NCBI RefSeq assembly: GCF_030913705.1 | Contig: NZ_CP133190.1 | Span: 248,001-312,000 of the forward strand | Source: Anaerocolumna sp. MB42-C2 | GTDB taxonomy: Bacteria; Bacillota; Clostridia; Lachnospirales; Lachnospiraceae | Direction of reading: 5' to 3' | DNA: 64,000 nucleotides | Shown here: positions 10,400-20,633 of the stretch, piece after piece | Layout: every line of letters begins with the position of its first letter | Numbering within the stretch: the first letter of the stretch is position 1 | Notes under the pieces: generated by a model | The model's database searches: none | Seen by the model: the letters and a program-made list of their open reading frames with translations, nothing else | What the model was told of the DNA's origin: nothing | Position numbers and translations under genes: made by a program

Positions 10400-10870
10400 A
10401 TGATAAAGACAAATGTAATGCGTTTGTTAGATCAGGCAAAGATCAGTTATAAAACATTGGAATATGAAGTGGACGAAAATGATCTTTCAGGGGAACATGT
10501 TGCAAAACAAATCGGTTATCCTGTAGAACAGGTCTTTAAGACCTTAGTAGCAAGAGGAGAGAAAAAGGGTATTCTTGTATACTGCATACCGGTAAATACC
10601 GAGCTGAATTTGAAAAAAGCAGCGGCAGCAGTAGGTGATAAAAGAATTGAGATGATTCACGTTAAGGATTTATTAGGGCTTACCGGTTATATTAGAGGTG
10701 GATGTTCTCCAATCGGTATGAAGAAAAAATACCCCGCCTTTATTGATGAGACTGCAATCCTTTTTGATGAAATAACCGTTAGTGCAGGAATCCGGGGTTG
10801 TCAGATTATTATCAACCCGGAACAGTTAATAGAATATATCAATGCCAATCTTTTTGATTTAACGGATTGA
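10400..10870 (+). CDS. ybaK: Cys-tRNA(Pro)/aminoacyl-tRNA deacylase, YbaK/EbsC family
   Basis: A 156-residue single-domain editing hydrolase that removes wrongly attached cysteine or a similar residue from tRNA-Pro. Family marks include QVFKTLVARG, VYCIPVNTELNLKKAA and LTGYIRGGCSPIGMKK, which holds the catalytic-pocket glycines. The ATG at 10400 is used because AAGGAT lies at a workable distance; an in-frame GTG 9 bases earlier is too close to it. The gene lies 25 bases after rng and may be cotranscribed. Confidence 0.92.
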   Translation: MIKTNVMRLLDQAKISYKTLEYEVDENDLSGEHVAKQIGYPVEQVFKTLVARGEKKGILVYCIPVNTELNLKKAAAAVGDKRIEMIHVKDLLGLTGYIRGGCSPIGMKKKYPAFIDETAILFDEITVSAGIRGCQIIINPEQLIEYINANLFDLTD

Positions 10871-11071
10871 TATATTCTACACAGTAATTTTAACTAACCC
10901 CATATTCGCTAACACAAAATAAAACCTATCTGATAGGATTTAAATTTAAAATCTTCCCAAATAGGATTTCATATTTAATTTTTATCCAGTTCTTAACAAT
11001 ATAAATGGAACGATTCACCATTTTAATTCGTCTAATTAACACAAAGAGAATTAATTTAAGGAGGATTGTTT

Positions 11072-12844
11072 ATGAAAAAGGAAAAGTTTTACTTTATCAA
11101 TGTGTTTTTAATATTGATTTTAATCGTTATCAGCCTAGCCGGGTGTTCCGGTAAAAAAGCAAATCTGGAAATCACCGATTACACTGCCGGTACAAATGTT
11201 TCAGGAGGTCAAGCGAATGGTGCCAATACGATTGTATCAGAAAGTCAGGTTTATAACCAGGATATGGATTCATCTATAGCTGGCAGTAAAACTGACGGTA
11301 ATACGGGATTTACCGGCACAGACGGAGTGGAAGCTAAAATTCAGGTGGATGTATATGGACTGGGAACCTGGACTGAAGAAAAAAATTATGGCTATCCAAA
11401 CTATAGTGCAGAAGAATACAATTCAATTGTAGAAAACGATTATGTATCTGTTTTAAATAATCCTTTATCTACTTTCTCAGTTGATGTGGATACGGCTTCT
11501 TACAGTAATATCAGAAGGATGATCTATGGAAACCAACCAATCGATCCCAATGCGGTAAGATTAGAGGAAATGATTAATTATTTTAAATATAATTATAAAG
11601 AACCGGAGTCAGGAAACCCATTTTCTGTTAATACTGAATTATCCGATTGTCCCTGGAATGAAAATGCGAAACTTTTGTTAATCGGTTTGAAAGCAAAAGA
11701 GATTGATATGAAAGAACGTCCAAGTTCCAATATTGTATTTTTACTGGATGTTTCCGGTTCCATGGATGAAGGAAATAAACTGCCTCTTATGCAGAAGGCA
11801 TTTATTATGCTGACGGAAAATCTGAATGAAAAGGACCGTATATCCATTGTTACCTATGCTGGAGAAGAACAGGTAGTCCTTAAAGGGGCAAGAGGAGATG
11901 AAACGATGAAAATATCCTCTGCGATCGAAGATCTGACGGCAGGCGGGAGTACGGCCGGTTCAGCCGGAATCGAAAGTGCTTATGATTTGGCGGAAGAATA
12001 TTATATCAAGGGTGGTAATAACCGGGTTATATTAGCAACGGATGGTGATTTAAATGTAGGTATTACCAGTGAAGAAGACCTCACCAGATTAATAGAAGAG
12101 AAGCGGAAAAACGGCGTATTTCTGTCCGTCCTGGGATTTGGAACGGATAATATAAAGGATAATAAAATGGAAGCCTTAGCGGATAACGGTAACGGAAATT
12201 ACTCTTATATTGATTCTCTTCTGGAGGCGAAAAAAGTTTTAGTAGAAGAAATGGGAGGAACCTTATTTACTATAGCCAAGGATGTAAAACTTCAGGTGGA
12301 ATTCAATCCGGAACAAATAAAAGGTTACCGATTGATAGGTTATGAAAACCGTTTATTGAATACGGAAGATTTTGAAGATGATACGAAAGATGCCGGCGAG
12401 ATAGGGGCCGGACACCGTGTAACTGCTTTGTATGAGCTTCTTACTGCAGATTCTGTACAGAAGTTACCGGAAACCAGGTTAAAATATCAAAAGAAAGAAG
12501 AATTACCGGACTTTACAAACAGCAAAGAGTGGCTTACCATTAATATACGGTATAAAGATCCGGATAAAAATAAGAGTAAACTCATGTCTGTGCCAGTAGA
12601 TGGCGGCATTTATACAAAATCTCTGCCGGATAATCTTGCTTTCGCAAGTTCTGTTGCTTCCTTTGGAATGTTATTAAGGGACAGTAAATGGAAAGGCAGT
12701 TCTTCTTATGATATGATTTTAGATAACTTAAACAAAGCAGATACGTCTTCTGATGAATATAAAGACGAATTTGTATCCCTGGTAAAAAAAATGAAACGAT
12801 ATAATACGGATTCCATGAATCCTAATCTTGACGGAATCGATTAA
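11072..12844 (+). CDS. vWA-domain lipoprotein, YfbK type
   Basis: A 590-residue exported lipoprotein. The signal peptide ends in the lipobox LAGC, so the mature protein is anchored from Cys-27 or close to it. A YfbK-like N-terminal domain (NPLSTFSVDVDTASYSNIRRM) precedes a von Willebrand A domain with an intact MIDAS metal site (DVSGSMD). A DUF3520-like region ends the protein. The family is common at the surface of Firmicutes and Bacteroidetes; its ligand is unknown. AAGGAGG precedes the ATG. The gene stands alone and ends in a strong terminator. Confidence 0.9.
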   Translation: MKKEKFYFINVFLILILIVISLAGCSGKKANLEITDYTAGTNVSGGQANGANTIVSESQVYNQDMDSSIAGSKTDGNTGFTGTDGVEAKIQVDVYGLGTWTEEKNYGYPNYSAEEYNSIVENDYVSVLNNPLSTFSVDVDTASYSNIRRMIYGNQPIDPNAVRLEEMINYFKYNYKEPESGNPFSVNTELSDCPWNENAKLLLIGLKAKEIDMKERPSSNIVFLLDVSGSMDEGNKLPLMQKAFIMLTENLNEKDRISIVTYAGEEQVVLKGARGDETMKISSAIEDLTAGGSTAGSAGIESAYDLAEEYYIKGGNNRVILATDGDLNVGITSEEDLTRLIEEKRKNGVFLSVLGFGTDNIKDNKMEALADNGNGNYSYIDSLLEAKKVLVEEMGGTLFTIAKDVKLQVEFNPEQIKGYRLIGYENRLLNTEDFEDDTKDAGEIGAGHRVTALYELLTADSVQKLPETRLKYQKKEELPDFTNSKEWLTINIRYKDPDKNKSKLMSVPVDGGIYTKSLPDNLAFASSVASFGMLLRDSKWKGSSSYDMILDNLNKADTSSDEYKDEFVSLVKKMKRYNTDSMNPNLDGID

Positions 12845-12950
12845 TAATCGAGAAGAAACTGTATTGTTTCAGTAATCTGCTTGAAACCTTAATTTACCTT
12901 ATTAAAATTGCGGAGATATAACTATGAGTTTATCTTCATTACCCAATATA

Positions 12951-13021
12951 AAAAGCCTGTATATGCCGTAAAAGACTGGAACTCTTGTTTTAGTCTTTTA
13001 CAGCATATAAACAGGCTTTTT
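12951..13021. terminator. Strong bidirectional terminator
   Basis: A long stem: AAAAGCCTGTATATGC with GTAAAAGACT on one side, and AGTCTTTTAC with GCATATAAACAGGCTTTTT on the other. A-rich and T-rich flanks make it work in both directions. It lies between two convergent genes. Confidence 0.88.
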
Positions 13022-13104
13022 GTTTCTTAGCACTTATAATCAAAATAAATTATATCAGTGCAAATTAATATATATCATTATTTCATTATAAGAATCCGGC
13101 TATT

Positions 13105-14292
13105 TCAAATTTTTATATTATTAATAAAGGCCTCAATATCTTCTTTTTTACCACGAACAGATCCTTGTACCATTTCTTTGGAACCACCGCCTTTTCCACC
13201 AAAGGTCTCATTAAGACTTTTGCCTAAAGGACGTACATCCATTGTTTTAGAGGCAAGTACATATTTGTATTCCTGATCATCCGTAGTTGTAAATACTGCA
13301 CAAATTCCCTTACAAAACTCTAAGAGCAGATTCCCATAAGTTCTTAAAGAAGCGGATGCCACATCCTTATCAAAAACACAGATAGAATCAGTACCAGTCT
13401 GAAACGCAGCAGCTTTATATGCTAATATCTGGTTTTGTACATTTAATAACTGGCCTTTTAAGGTTTGATTTTCATTTTTTAAGTTTTTTACGGCATCTTT
13501 AACTTCATCCGGTTTCGCTGATAATATAACGGATATATCCGTTACACTTTTTTCTTTTTTGTTATAATCTTTGAGTGAGCGGATTCCGCTAAGCATACTG
13601 ATTCTGACTCCACCTTTATATTTCTGGTAAGAGGTTATCTTAATGCCTCCTATTTCGCCGGTTAAAGCTACATGGGGTGCACAGCAGGCACAGATATCAT
13701 AACCTGGAATTGTTACGATACGAATATTACCGGAAAGCTCTTTTTTGCTTCGGTAATCCAGTTCTTTTAATTCCTGGGAGCTAGGATAAGTTACCTTGAT
13801 CGGAACATTCTCATATACGGCCAGATTTGCTTTTAACTCTATATTCCTAATGTCTTCTTCGGTTAGGTTCCCATTAAAATCAATGGTGACCACTTCACTG
13901 CCTAAATGAAAGCCTACATTATCATAGCCAAAATATTTATGAATTAAACCGGAAATAATATGTTCCGCCGTATGATGCTGCATTAAATCAAAACGCCTGT
14001 CCCAGTTTATCTCTCCGGAAACTGTTTCACCTATGGAGAGAGGAGCTTCCATGATATGATAGATGATTCCGTCATCTTCCTGTACATCTATAACGATAAT
14101 ACCATTTATATTGCCGGTATCGGAGGGTTGTCCGCCTCCTTCCGGGAAAAAAGCCGTAACATCTAACGTAACAATATAACTTGGTTTATCCGGCTGTTCT
14201 TCTTTTAGCTGCTTTACACAGGTTAAAACAGTAGCCTGAAATGTTTTTATATAACTGTCTTGATTATATAATTGAATGGTTGGTTCACTCAT
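13105..14292 (-). CDS. Alanyl-tRNA editing protein with DHHA1 domain (AlaX-L type)
   Basis: A 395-residue stand-alone homologue of the editing half of alanyl-tRNA synthetase, which hydrolyses Ser- or Gly-tRNA-Ala. The zinc site is formed by HHTAEH (HxxxH) and CACCAPH (CxxxH). The last third is a DHHA1 domain ending in GGKGGGSKEMVQGS. The ATG at 14292 has AAGG nine bases upstream; the ATG three codons earlier is too close to that site. Confidence 0.92.
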   Translation of the reverse strand: MSEPTIQLYNQDSYIKTFQATVLTCVKQLKEEQPDKPSYIVTLDVTAFFPEGGGQPSDTGNINGIIVIDVQEDDGIIYHIMEAPLSIGETVSGEINWDRRFDLMQHHTAEHIISGLIHKYFGYDNVGFHLGSEVVTIDFNGNLTEEDIRNIELKANLAVYENVPIKVTYPSSQELKELDYRSKKELSGNIRIVTIPGYDICACCAPHVALTGEIGGIKITSYQKYKGGVRISMLSGIRSLKDYNKKEKSVTDISVILSAKPDEVKDAVKNLKNENQTLKGQLLNVQNQILAYKAAAFQTGTDSICVFDKDVASASLRTYGNLLLEFCKGICAVFTTTDDQEYKYVLASKTMDVRPLGKSLNETFGGKGGGSKEMVQGSVRGKKEDIEAFINNIKI

Positions 14293-14408
14293 TAAAATCA
14301 TCCTTTCTTATATCTATACTATTCTGTCAGCAGTCTGACTTCTGCAAAAAATACATTGAATGCTGCTGATTTGATTTATTTAATTTACCAAGTATTATAA
14401 TACAGTGA

Positions 14409-14899
14409 AAGCTCAATGGCAACTATCGAATAAGGAAAGAAGTAAATTGCAGTTACAGTGCCTGGAATGCATATAAAATTAATCAGATTTCTGCCGGAGG
14501 AAATCATTATTATAAAATATTCAGCAGAAAAAATCAGGTTTGTATCGTTAAATATACTATAAGTGCCCAATTTAGTTCTCCTGTATTAAGAAAATATATC
14601 AGCAATCCCGATATTTTTATCTGTGTAACTTATGTCTTGTTTTTAATAATCTGGGTATTCTACCTGTCATCCGGATTTAGAAGACTTTTTCAAAGGGAAA
14701 TGAATCAACTCATTGAGATTGCAAAAGAAGTGAAAAAGCAAAATTTGAATTTTCAGATTCAGCCATCCCGTATACAGGAAATTAATATAGTTATGGATTC
14801 TTTAAATCAAATGAAGAACTGCCTGCAAGATTCATTGGAAAAACAGTGGAATATGGAGCAGTCAAGAAAAACACAGGTATCTGCTTAAGCACATGATTT
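14409..14899 (+). pseudogene. Remnant of a sensor histidine kinase (sensor, membrane segment, HAMP)
   Basis: The frame opened after the TGA at 14406 reads as the end of an extracellular sensor (YSAWNAYKINQISAGG), a membrane segment (VLFLIIWVFYLSSGF) near 14632-14680, and a HAMP-like coiled linker ending in EQSRKTQVSA. Two-component kinases would continue here with a leucine and AHDIKTPL; instead there is TAA at 14886, then AHDF, then loss of similarity. The start, the dimerisation domain and the ATPase domain are missing. It cannot signal. An 83-codon piece remains open from 14637 but is not expected to be functional. Confidence 0.75.
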
Positions 14900-15082
14900 T
14901 TAACTCATCTCGAAAAAGAGGCAAAGAATCTGGGTTATAAGAGACTTAAGCTGGAGACAAGATTAATTAATAAAAATGCGGTTCTGTTTTATGAAGCCAT
15001 GGGTTATAAACGGATAGAGAATTATGGTAAATATACGGAGAATAAAGAAGCAGTCTGTTTCGAAAAATGTATTGACAAATAA
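14900..15082 (+). pseudogene. Remnant of a GNAT acetyltransferase (C-terminal part)
   Basis: Directly after the kinase remnant, in another frame, 60 codons read as the C-terminus of a GNAT N-acetyltransferase: LEKEAKNLGYKRLKLETR, NKNAVLFYEAMGYKRI and a final FEKCIDK before TAA at 15080. The acetyl-CoA loop and the N-terminus are missing. There is no start codon or ribosome-binding site. The joint at about 14898-14900 looks like a deletion end-point. Confidence 0.72.
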
Positions 15083-15100
15083 TGTCTTATATGCTAATAT
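15072..15100 (+). promoter_or_regulatory. rplU operon promoter
   Basis: TTGACA, a 17-base spacer and TAATAT. The -35 box lies within the last codons of the acetyltransferase remnant. Transcription should start near 15107. Confidence 0.8.
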
Positions 15101-15106
15101 ACATTA

Positions 15107-15194
15107 GTGTGCCGCACAACGAGGTTCTAAAATTCTGTGTTTTTATAAATAACAGATACCATAGTTGGCGAGTAATGATAATAGGAGGTGCCAT
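15107..15194 (+). promoter_or_regulatory. Leader of rplU, probable L21 autoregulatory leader
   Basis: An 88-base untranslated leader before rplU. Firmicutes carry a structured L21 leader at this place, thought to bind L21. Short complementary segments are visible (TCTGT with ACAGA), but I identified it mainly by position. Confidence 0.45.
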
Positions 15195-15503
15195 ATGTAC
15201 GCAATTATAGCAACAGGTGGTAAACAGTACAAAGTAGCCGAAGGCGATATCATTAAAGTAGAAAAGCTTGGTGTAGAAGCTGGTTCAACTGTTTCATTTG
15301 ATCAAGTTCTTGTAGTAAACAAGGGTGAATTAGTAGTAGGAAATCCTACTGTAGCTAATGCAACCGTTACAGCAACCGTTGTTGAAGAAGGTAAAAACAA
15401 AAAGGTTATCGTTTACAGATACAAGAGAAAAACCGGATATCACAAGAAAAACGGTCATAGACAGCCATATACTAAGGTTAAGATTGAAAAAATCAATGCA
15501 TAA
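15195..15503 (+). CDS. rplU: Ribosomal protein bL21
   Basis: A 102-residue 50S subunit protein, full length. It begins [14 protein letters not shown] and ends in the basic [18 protein letters not shown] region that binds 23S rRNA. ATAGGAGG precedes the ATG at 15195; the longer open frame to 15165 only includes leader sequence. First gene of rplU-prp-rpmA. Confidence 0.98.
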   Translation: MYAIIATGGKQYKVAEGDIIKVEKLGVEAGSTVSFDQVLVVNKGELVVGNPTVANATVTATVVEEGKNKKVIVYRYKRKTGYHKKNGHRQPYTKVKIEKINA

Positions 15504-15524
15504 TAACTAATACAGGTAAATGAT

Positions 15525-15842
15525 ATGATTAAAATATCTATTTATAAAAATGCAGAGAGTAAAATTATTGGTTTTCGGTGTCTAGGACATGCAGGGTTTG
15601 CCAAAAGCGGACAGGATATTGTATGTGCTGCAGTATCGGTACTGGTAATTAATACTGTGAATTCTATAGAACATTTTACTTCAGATACCTTTGATTTAAA
15701 GGAAGATGAGAATAAAGGCGAGATAGATTTCAAGATTGTTTCAAAACCTAGTAAGGAGTCAAGTTTATTATTAAACTCTTTATTTCTTGGTTTACAAGGA
15801 ATCAAAGAGGATTATGGTCAGGAATATATTAAGTTGATTTAG
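15525..15842 (+). CDS. prp: Ribosomal-processing cysteine protease Prp
   Basis: A 105-residue protease that cuts the N-terminal extension off L27. The catalytic pair His-22 (in GHAGFA) and Cys-34 (in DIVCAAVS) is present at the same numbers as in the characterised staphylococcal enzyme. It lies between rplU and rpmA, and the L27 encoded next has the matching cleavage site. Confidence 0.96.
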   Translation: MIKISIYKNAESKIIGFRCLGHAGFAKSGQDIVCAAVSVLVINTVNSIEHFTSDTFDLKEDENKGEIDFKIVSKPSKESSLLLNSLFLGLQGIKEDYGQEYIKLI

Positions 15843-15891
15843 CAGAATTGATAATCAATTCTGTAGCCAAACATTCAAGGAGGTGTAGGTT

Positions 15892-16179
15892 ATGTTAAAG
15901 ATGAACCTTCAATTTTTCGCTCATAAAAAGGGTGTTGGTTCTACTAAGAACGGTAGAGACTCCGAATCCAAAAGATTAGGTGCGAAAAGAGCTGACGGAC
16001 AATTCGTTTTAGCTGGTAATATACTTTACAGACAACGTGGTACTAAAATTCATCCAGGCAATAACGTTGGACGTGGCGGAGATGATACATTATTCGCATT
16101 AGTAGACGGTGTTGTTCGTTTCGAAAGAAAAGGCAGAGACAAGAAACAAGCTTCTGTTTATCCAGTAGAAGCTAAATAA
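15892..16179 (+). CDS. rpmA: Ribosomal protein bL27, with Prp-cleaved N-terminal extension
   Basis: A 95-residue 50S protein near the peptidyl-transferase centre. It begins [14 protein letters not shown]: the LQFF before AHKKG is the cleavage site recognised by Prp in Firmicutes, so the mature protein starts at Ala-10. AAGGAGGTG precedes the start. Confidence 0.98.
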   Translation: MLKMNLQFFAHKKGVGSTKNGRDSESKRLGAKRADGQFVLAGNILYRQRGTKIHPGNNVGRGGDDTLFALVDGVVRFERKGRDKKQASVYPVEAK

Positions 16180-16191
16180 TATGAGATGATT

Positions 16192-16239
16192 ATGAACCCC
16201 AAATTCTTGATTAAATCATGAATATGGGGTTCATTTTTA
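16192..16239 (+). terminator. Intrinsic terminator after rpmA
   Basis: ATGAACCCC and GGGGTTCAT form the stem, with further pairing inside, followed by TTTTTAG. It should end or attenuate rplU-prp-rpmA transcription before obg. Confidence 0.8.
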
Positions 16240-16344
16240 GTTATATTAATAAATAATAACAGGTTGCAGATATTACATGAAACGTATTTTTTCTTGTAAT
16301 TTTTGCTAATTCCGATTATAATAAAACACATGAAAAAGAGGTGA

Positions 16345-17637
<1,293 letters not shown>

Positions 17638-17657
17638 AAGAATAAGGAGATTGAATA

Positions 17658-17963
17658 ATGACAAGTAAGCAAAGAGCTTATTTAAAAGGATTAGCAATGA
17701 AAATTGATCCGATATATCAGGTAGGAAAGTCAAGTCTGACACCTGAAATTACAAAAGGGTTAGATGAAGCATTAGAAGCCAGGGAATTAATAAAAATAAA
17801 TGTATTAAAAAATTGCCTGGATGACCCGGGTGAAATAGCGCAGATTATAGCTGAGCGAACCCATTCTGAAGTAGTACAAGTCATAGGCAAAAAAATTGTT
17901 TTATATCGAGAATCAAAAGAAAAAAAGAAAATTGAACTTCCCATTGAAAAAAAGAAGAAGTAA
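17658..17963 (+). CDS. yhbY: YhbY-type RNA-binding protein (CRM domain)
   Basis: A 101-residue CRS1-YhbY domain protein that binds pre-50S ribosomal particles. It begins TSKQRAYLKGLAMKIDPIYQVGKSSLT and has the GxxG-like loop of the fold. It is 20 bases after obg with its own AAGGAG site. The C-terminal tail is very lysine-rich. Confidence 0.93.
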   Translation: MTSKQRAYLKGLAMKIDPIYQVGKSSLTPEITKGLDEALEARELIKINVLKNCLDDPGEIAQIIAERTHSEVVQVIGKKIVLYRESKEKKKIELPIEKKKK

Positions 17964-17991
17964 TATTTGATTGATACGAAAGGAAAGCCTA

Positions 17992-18618
17992 ATGAGTAAA
18001 ATAGGAATTATGGGTGGAACCTTTAATCCAATTCATTTCGCCCATTTGATATTGGCTGAAAATGCATATGATGAATGTAAACTGGATAAGGTACTTTTTA
18101 TGCCATCCAAAAAGCCGCCTCATAAGCTTCATGAGAGTATCGTAAAGGATGAGCACCGGGTACAGATGATAGATCTGGCTATAAAAGATAATCCTCATTT
18201 TGAATTATCCTCTTTAGAACTGGAACGGGAAGGCATAACGTATACAGCCGATACTTTGGCAGAATTAAATGCAAAATATCCTCAGGATGAATTTTATTTT
18301 ATAATGGGGGCGGATTCTTTATTTCAGATAGAGGATTGGTGGCATCCGCAGAATATATTTAGTCTGGCTAATATTGTAGCAGCTGTCAGAGACCATGCGA
18401 CTAGACGAGAATTGGACAAGCAGGTTAACTATTTAACAAATAAATATGAGGCAAAAATTCATTTATTAAATACTCCTAATATGGATATTTCCTCTAAAAT
18501 GCTCCGGCAAAATATTAGGGTAAATAAATCCATACGGTATTATGTTCCTGAACTGGTAGTTCAATATATTACGGATCATAACCTGTACGTTGGAGTGGAG
18601 GGTAATAATGGATTATGA
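17992..18618 (+). CDS. nadD: Nicotinate-nucleotide adenylyltransferase
   Basis: A 208-residue enzyme that joins nicotinate mononucleotide and ATP to form deamido-NAD. The nucleotidyltransferase motif GGTFNPIHFAHL begins at residue 7, and the second motif appears as ISSKMLRQNI near residue 168. The ATG at 17992 follows AAAGGAA; the seven-codon extension upstream lacks a site. Its end overlaps yqeK by 11 bases. Confidence 0.96.
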   Translation: MSKIGIMGGTFNPIHFAHLILAENAYDECKLDKVLFMPSKKPPHKLHESIVKDEHRVQMIDLAIKDNPHFELSSLELEREGITYTADTLAELNAKYPQDEFYFIMGADSLFQIEDWWHPQNIFSLANIVAAVRDHATRRELDKQVNYLTNKYEAKIHLLNTPNMDISSKMLRQNIRVNKSIRYYVPELVVQYITDHNLYVGVEGNNGL

Positions 18619-19186
18619 TATATTAACTTTGCAGAAGAGTTTAACGAAGATTATGACTGAGAAGAGGTTTTATCATTCTCTGGGCGTTCAAGGTATGAGT
18701 TTCGCATTAGCTATAAAATACGGTTATGATATGGACAAAGCTAATTTAGCCGGTTTACTGCATGATTGTGCGAAAGATATGAAAGATGAGAAATTAATCT
18801 CTGAATGCAGAAAGTACAATCTGCCGATTCGTGAAGTGGAAAACCGTAATGGATTTTTGCTGCATGGGAAACTGGGTGCTTATTATGCAGAACATAAATA
18901 TGGTATTACAGACACAGAAATCCTTTCTGCAATTTATTATCACACAACCGGCAAACCGGAGATGACACCATTGGAAATGATAATTTTCGTATCCGATTAT
19001 ATTGAGCCAAACCGTTCTTCAAAACGGATACCTGCATTAAATTCCATAAGACAAACTGCATTTATTGATTTAAACAAAGCCACAGTTGAGATACTCGAAA
19101 ATACTCTTTTGTATTTAGAAAAAACAGGTCAGGAAATAGACCAATTAACAGTAGATGCATATGAATATTATAGAAACAGAGTATAG
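18608..19186 (+). CDS. yqeK: HD-domain hydrolase YqeK (diadenosine tetraphosphatase)
   Basis: A 192-residue HD-superfamily protein. Metal ligands are in RFYHSLGVQ, LLHDCAKD and LHGKLGAYYAE. The B. subtilis homologue is a symmetrical Ap4A hydrolase. The ATG at 18608 follows TGGAGGG and lies within the end of nadD, so translation is coupled. The nadD-yqeK-rsfS order is the usual Firmicutes arrangement. Confidence 0.94.
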   Translation: MDYDILTLQKSLTKIMTEKRFYHSLGVQGMSFALAIKYGYDMDKANLAGLLHDCAKDMKDEKLISECRKYNLPIREVENRNGFLLHGKLGAYYAEHKYGITDTEILSAIYYHTTGKPEMTPLEMIIFVSDYIEPNRSSKRIPALNSIRQTAFIDLNKATVEILENTLLYLEKTGQEIDQLTVDAYEYYRNRV

Positions 19187-19213
19187 AATTTATGATATTG
19201 AAAGGAGATTTAA

Positions 19214-19573
19214 ATGGATAAAATTTCGAAAGAGATAGCAAGAATTACTTACAATGCATTAGATGAAAAAAAAGCAGAAGATATTAAAGTAATAGAAATA
19301 GGTGATATAACCGTAATTGCCGATTATTTTATCATTGCCAATGGTACCAACTCCTCACAGGTACAGGCATTAGTGGATAATGTACAACAGGTTCTTTCAA
19401 AACATGGATTTGAACCCAAAAGGATTGAGGGTGTTCGTTCAGCAAGCTGGATTCTGTTGGATTATGGTGATGTTGTAGTTCATATATTTTCTAAAGAAGA
19501 CCGTTTGTTCTATGATCTGGAAAGAATCTGGAGAGATGGAAAAGTAGTTGAAAAAGAGCAGCTGGAAGATTAA
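19214..19573 (+). CDS. rsfS: Ribosome silencing factor RsfS
   Basis: A 119-residue protein that binds L14 and stops 50S-30S joining in starved cells. Family signatures IADYFIIANGTNSSQVQA and LLDYGDVVVHIF are present. AAAGGAG precedes the start. Last gene of the operon, followed by a strong terminator. Confidence 0.97.
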   Translation: MDKISKEIARITYNALDEKKAEDIKVIEIGDITVIADYFIIANGTNSSQVQALVDNVQQVLSKHGFEPKRIEGVRSASWILLDYGDVVVHIFSKEDRLFYDLERIWRDGKVVEKEQLED

Positions 19574-19627
19574 AAGAGTCTGTTTATCCAATGCTAGTGT
19601 ATTTTACACTGCTGCCTATAGGTTTTC

Positions 19628-19681
19628 AAAAAGCCCTGACCGGTAAATGGAGTAATTCTCCAAACTGGTTCAGGGCTTTTT
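19628..19681. terminator. Strong bidirectional terminator between rsfS and lexA
   Basis: AAAAAGCCCTGACCGGT pairs with ACTGGTTCAGGGCTTTTT around a loop that itself contains TGGAG/CTCCA. A and T runs on both sides suit the two convergent units. Confidence 0.88.
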
Positions 19682-19766
19682 CTATACTGGCAGTAAAACG
19701 AAATATTGGCCGGTAATCGATATTATTTACTTGACATTATAATTATATGTATTGTACCCAGCAGTA

Positions 19767-20384
19767 CTATTGAAACATACGGAATAAACCGATTACTTTA
19801 CCCAATATATTTAATTCCGGTACGATAATCGGGTCCATGGTATCATTCTCGGGTTGTAATCGATAATATCCATTTTCTTTATAAAAAGTCTTAACGGTAA
19901 CCGAATCCTCAATAAGAGCAACTACAATATCTCCGTTGGAGGCAGTGGACTGTCTTTGTACAAGAATTTTATCACCGTCAAATATACCCACATTAATCAT
20001 ACTTTCACCTTTTACTTTTAACATAAAGGTTTCTTCGTTGGGCATATATTCTGTTGGAATGGGGAAATAACCATCCAGATTCTCAACCGCTAATATCGGC
20101 TGTCCGGCGGTAATCGTTCCAACAATCGGCACATTCACAATCTCTCGTCTGGTTATATTAAATCCATCGTCAATAATCTCAATTGCCCTGGGTTTTGACG
20201 GATCACGTCTGATATATCCGTTTTTCTCAAGTGTTTCTAAGTGGGAATGCACGGAAGAAGTTGATTTTAATTTAACTGCCTCACATATTTCTCGTACAGC
20301 AGGCGGATAACCTCTGTTCACAATTTGTGATTTTAGATATTCTAAGATTTCTCTTTGTTTTGCACTTATCTTACCATAACTCAT
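19767..20384 (-). CDS. lexA: SOS repressor LexA
   Basis: A 205-residue repressor. The winged-helix DNA-binding domain covers about residues 1-70. The self-cleavage site is Ala-93/Gly-94 (TITAGQP). The catalytic pair is Ser-128 (KGESMI) and Lys-165 (VTVKTF). AGGAGG precedes the ATG at 20384. Its promoter carries one SOS box (20496-20509) and it diverges from a LysM gene with further boxes. Confidence 0.97.
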   Translation of the reverse strand: MSYGKISAKQREILEYLKSQIVNRGYPPAVREICEAVKLKSTSSVHSHLETLEKNGYIRRDPSKPRAIEIIDDGFNITRREIVNVPIVGTITAGQPILAVENLDGYFPIPTEYMPNEETFMLKVKGESMINVGIFDGDKILVQRQSTASNGDIVVALIEDSVTVKTFYKENGYYRLQPENDTMDPIIVPELNILGKVIGLFRMFQ

Positions 20385-20468
20385 ATAGTAACCTCCTAAT
20401 TATTTAAATGATATCGAATTATCGAAAATCAGATATGGTCATTCATAGAATACTCATTAATTTATCCC

Positions 20469-20509
20469 ATTATAACATAGATATTGATGAAATGCAAAAC
20501 TTATGTTCG
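20469..20509 (-). promoter_or_regulatory. lexA promoter with SOS box
   Basis: On the minus strand TTGCAT, 17 bases and TATAAT. The LexA box CGAACATAAGTTTT (20496-20509, consensus CGAAC-N4-GTTCG) overlaps the -35 box, as expected for autoregulation. Confidence 0.82.
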
Positions 20510-20539
20510 CTAATTTAATAAAATTTTCCGTAATTGGTA

Positions 20540-20605
20540 TTGACAAACAAATGTTTGGTTTGTATAATTACAAATATAGAAACATTTGTTCGTATCATAT
20601 GTTCG
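20540..20605 (+). promoter_or_regulatory. SOS promoter of the LysM gene with two good and one weak LexA box
   Basis: TTGACA (20540), a 17-base spacer and TATAAT (20563). Box 1 CAAACAAATGTTTG (20544-20557) fills the spacer. Box 2 GAAACATTTGTTCG (20579-20592) lies over the start of transcription. A third, weaker match GTATCATATGTTCG (20592-20605) follows directly. Confidence 0.85.
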
Positions 20606-20633
20606 ATATATCTATTTTAAGGAGGGTATTTCT

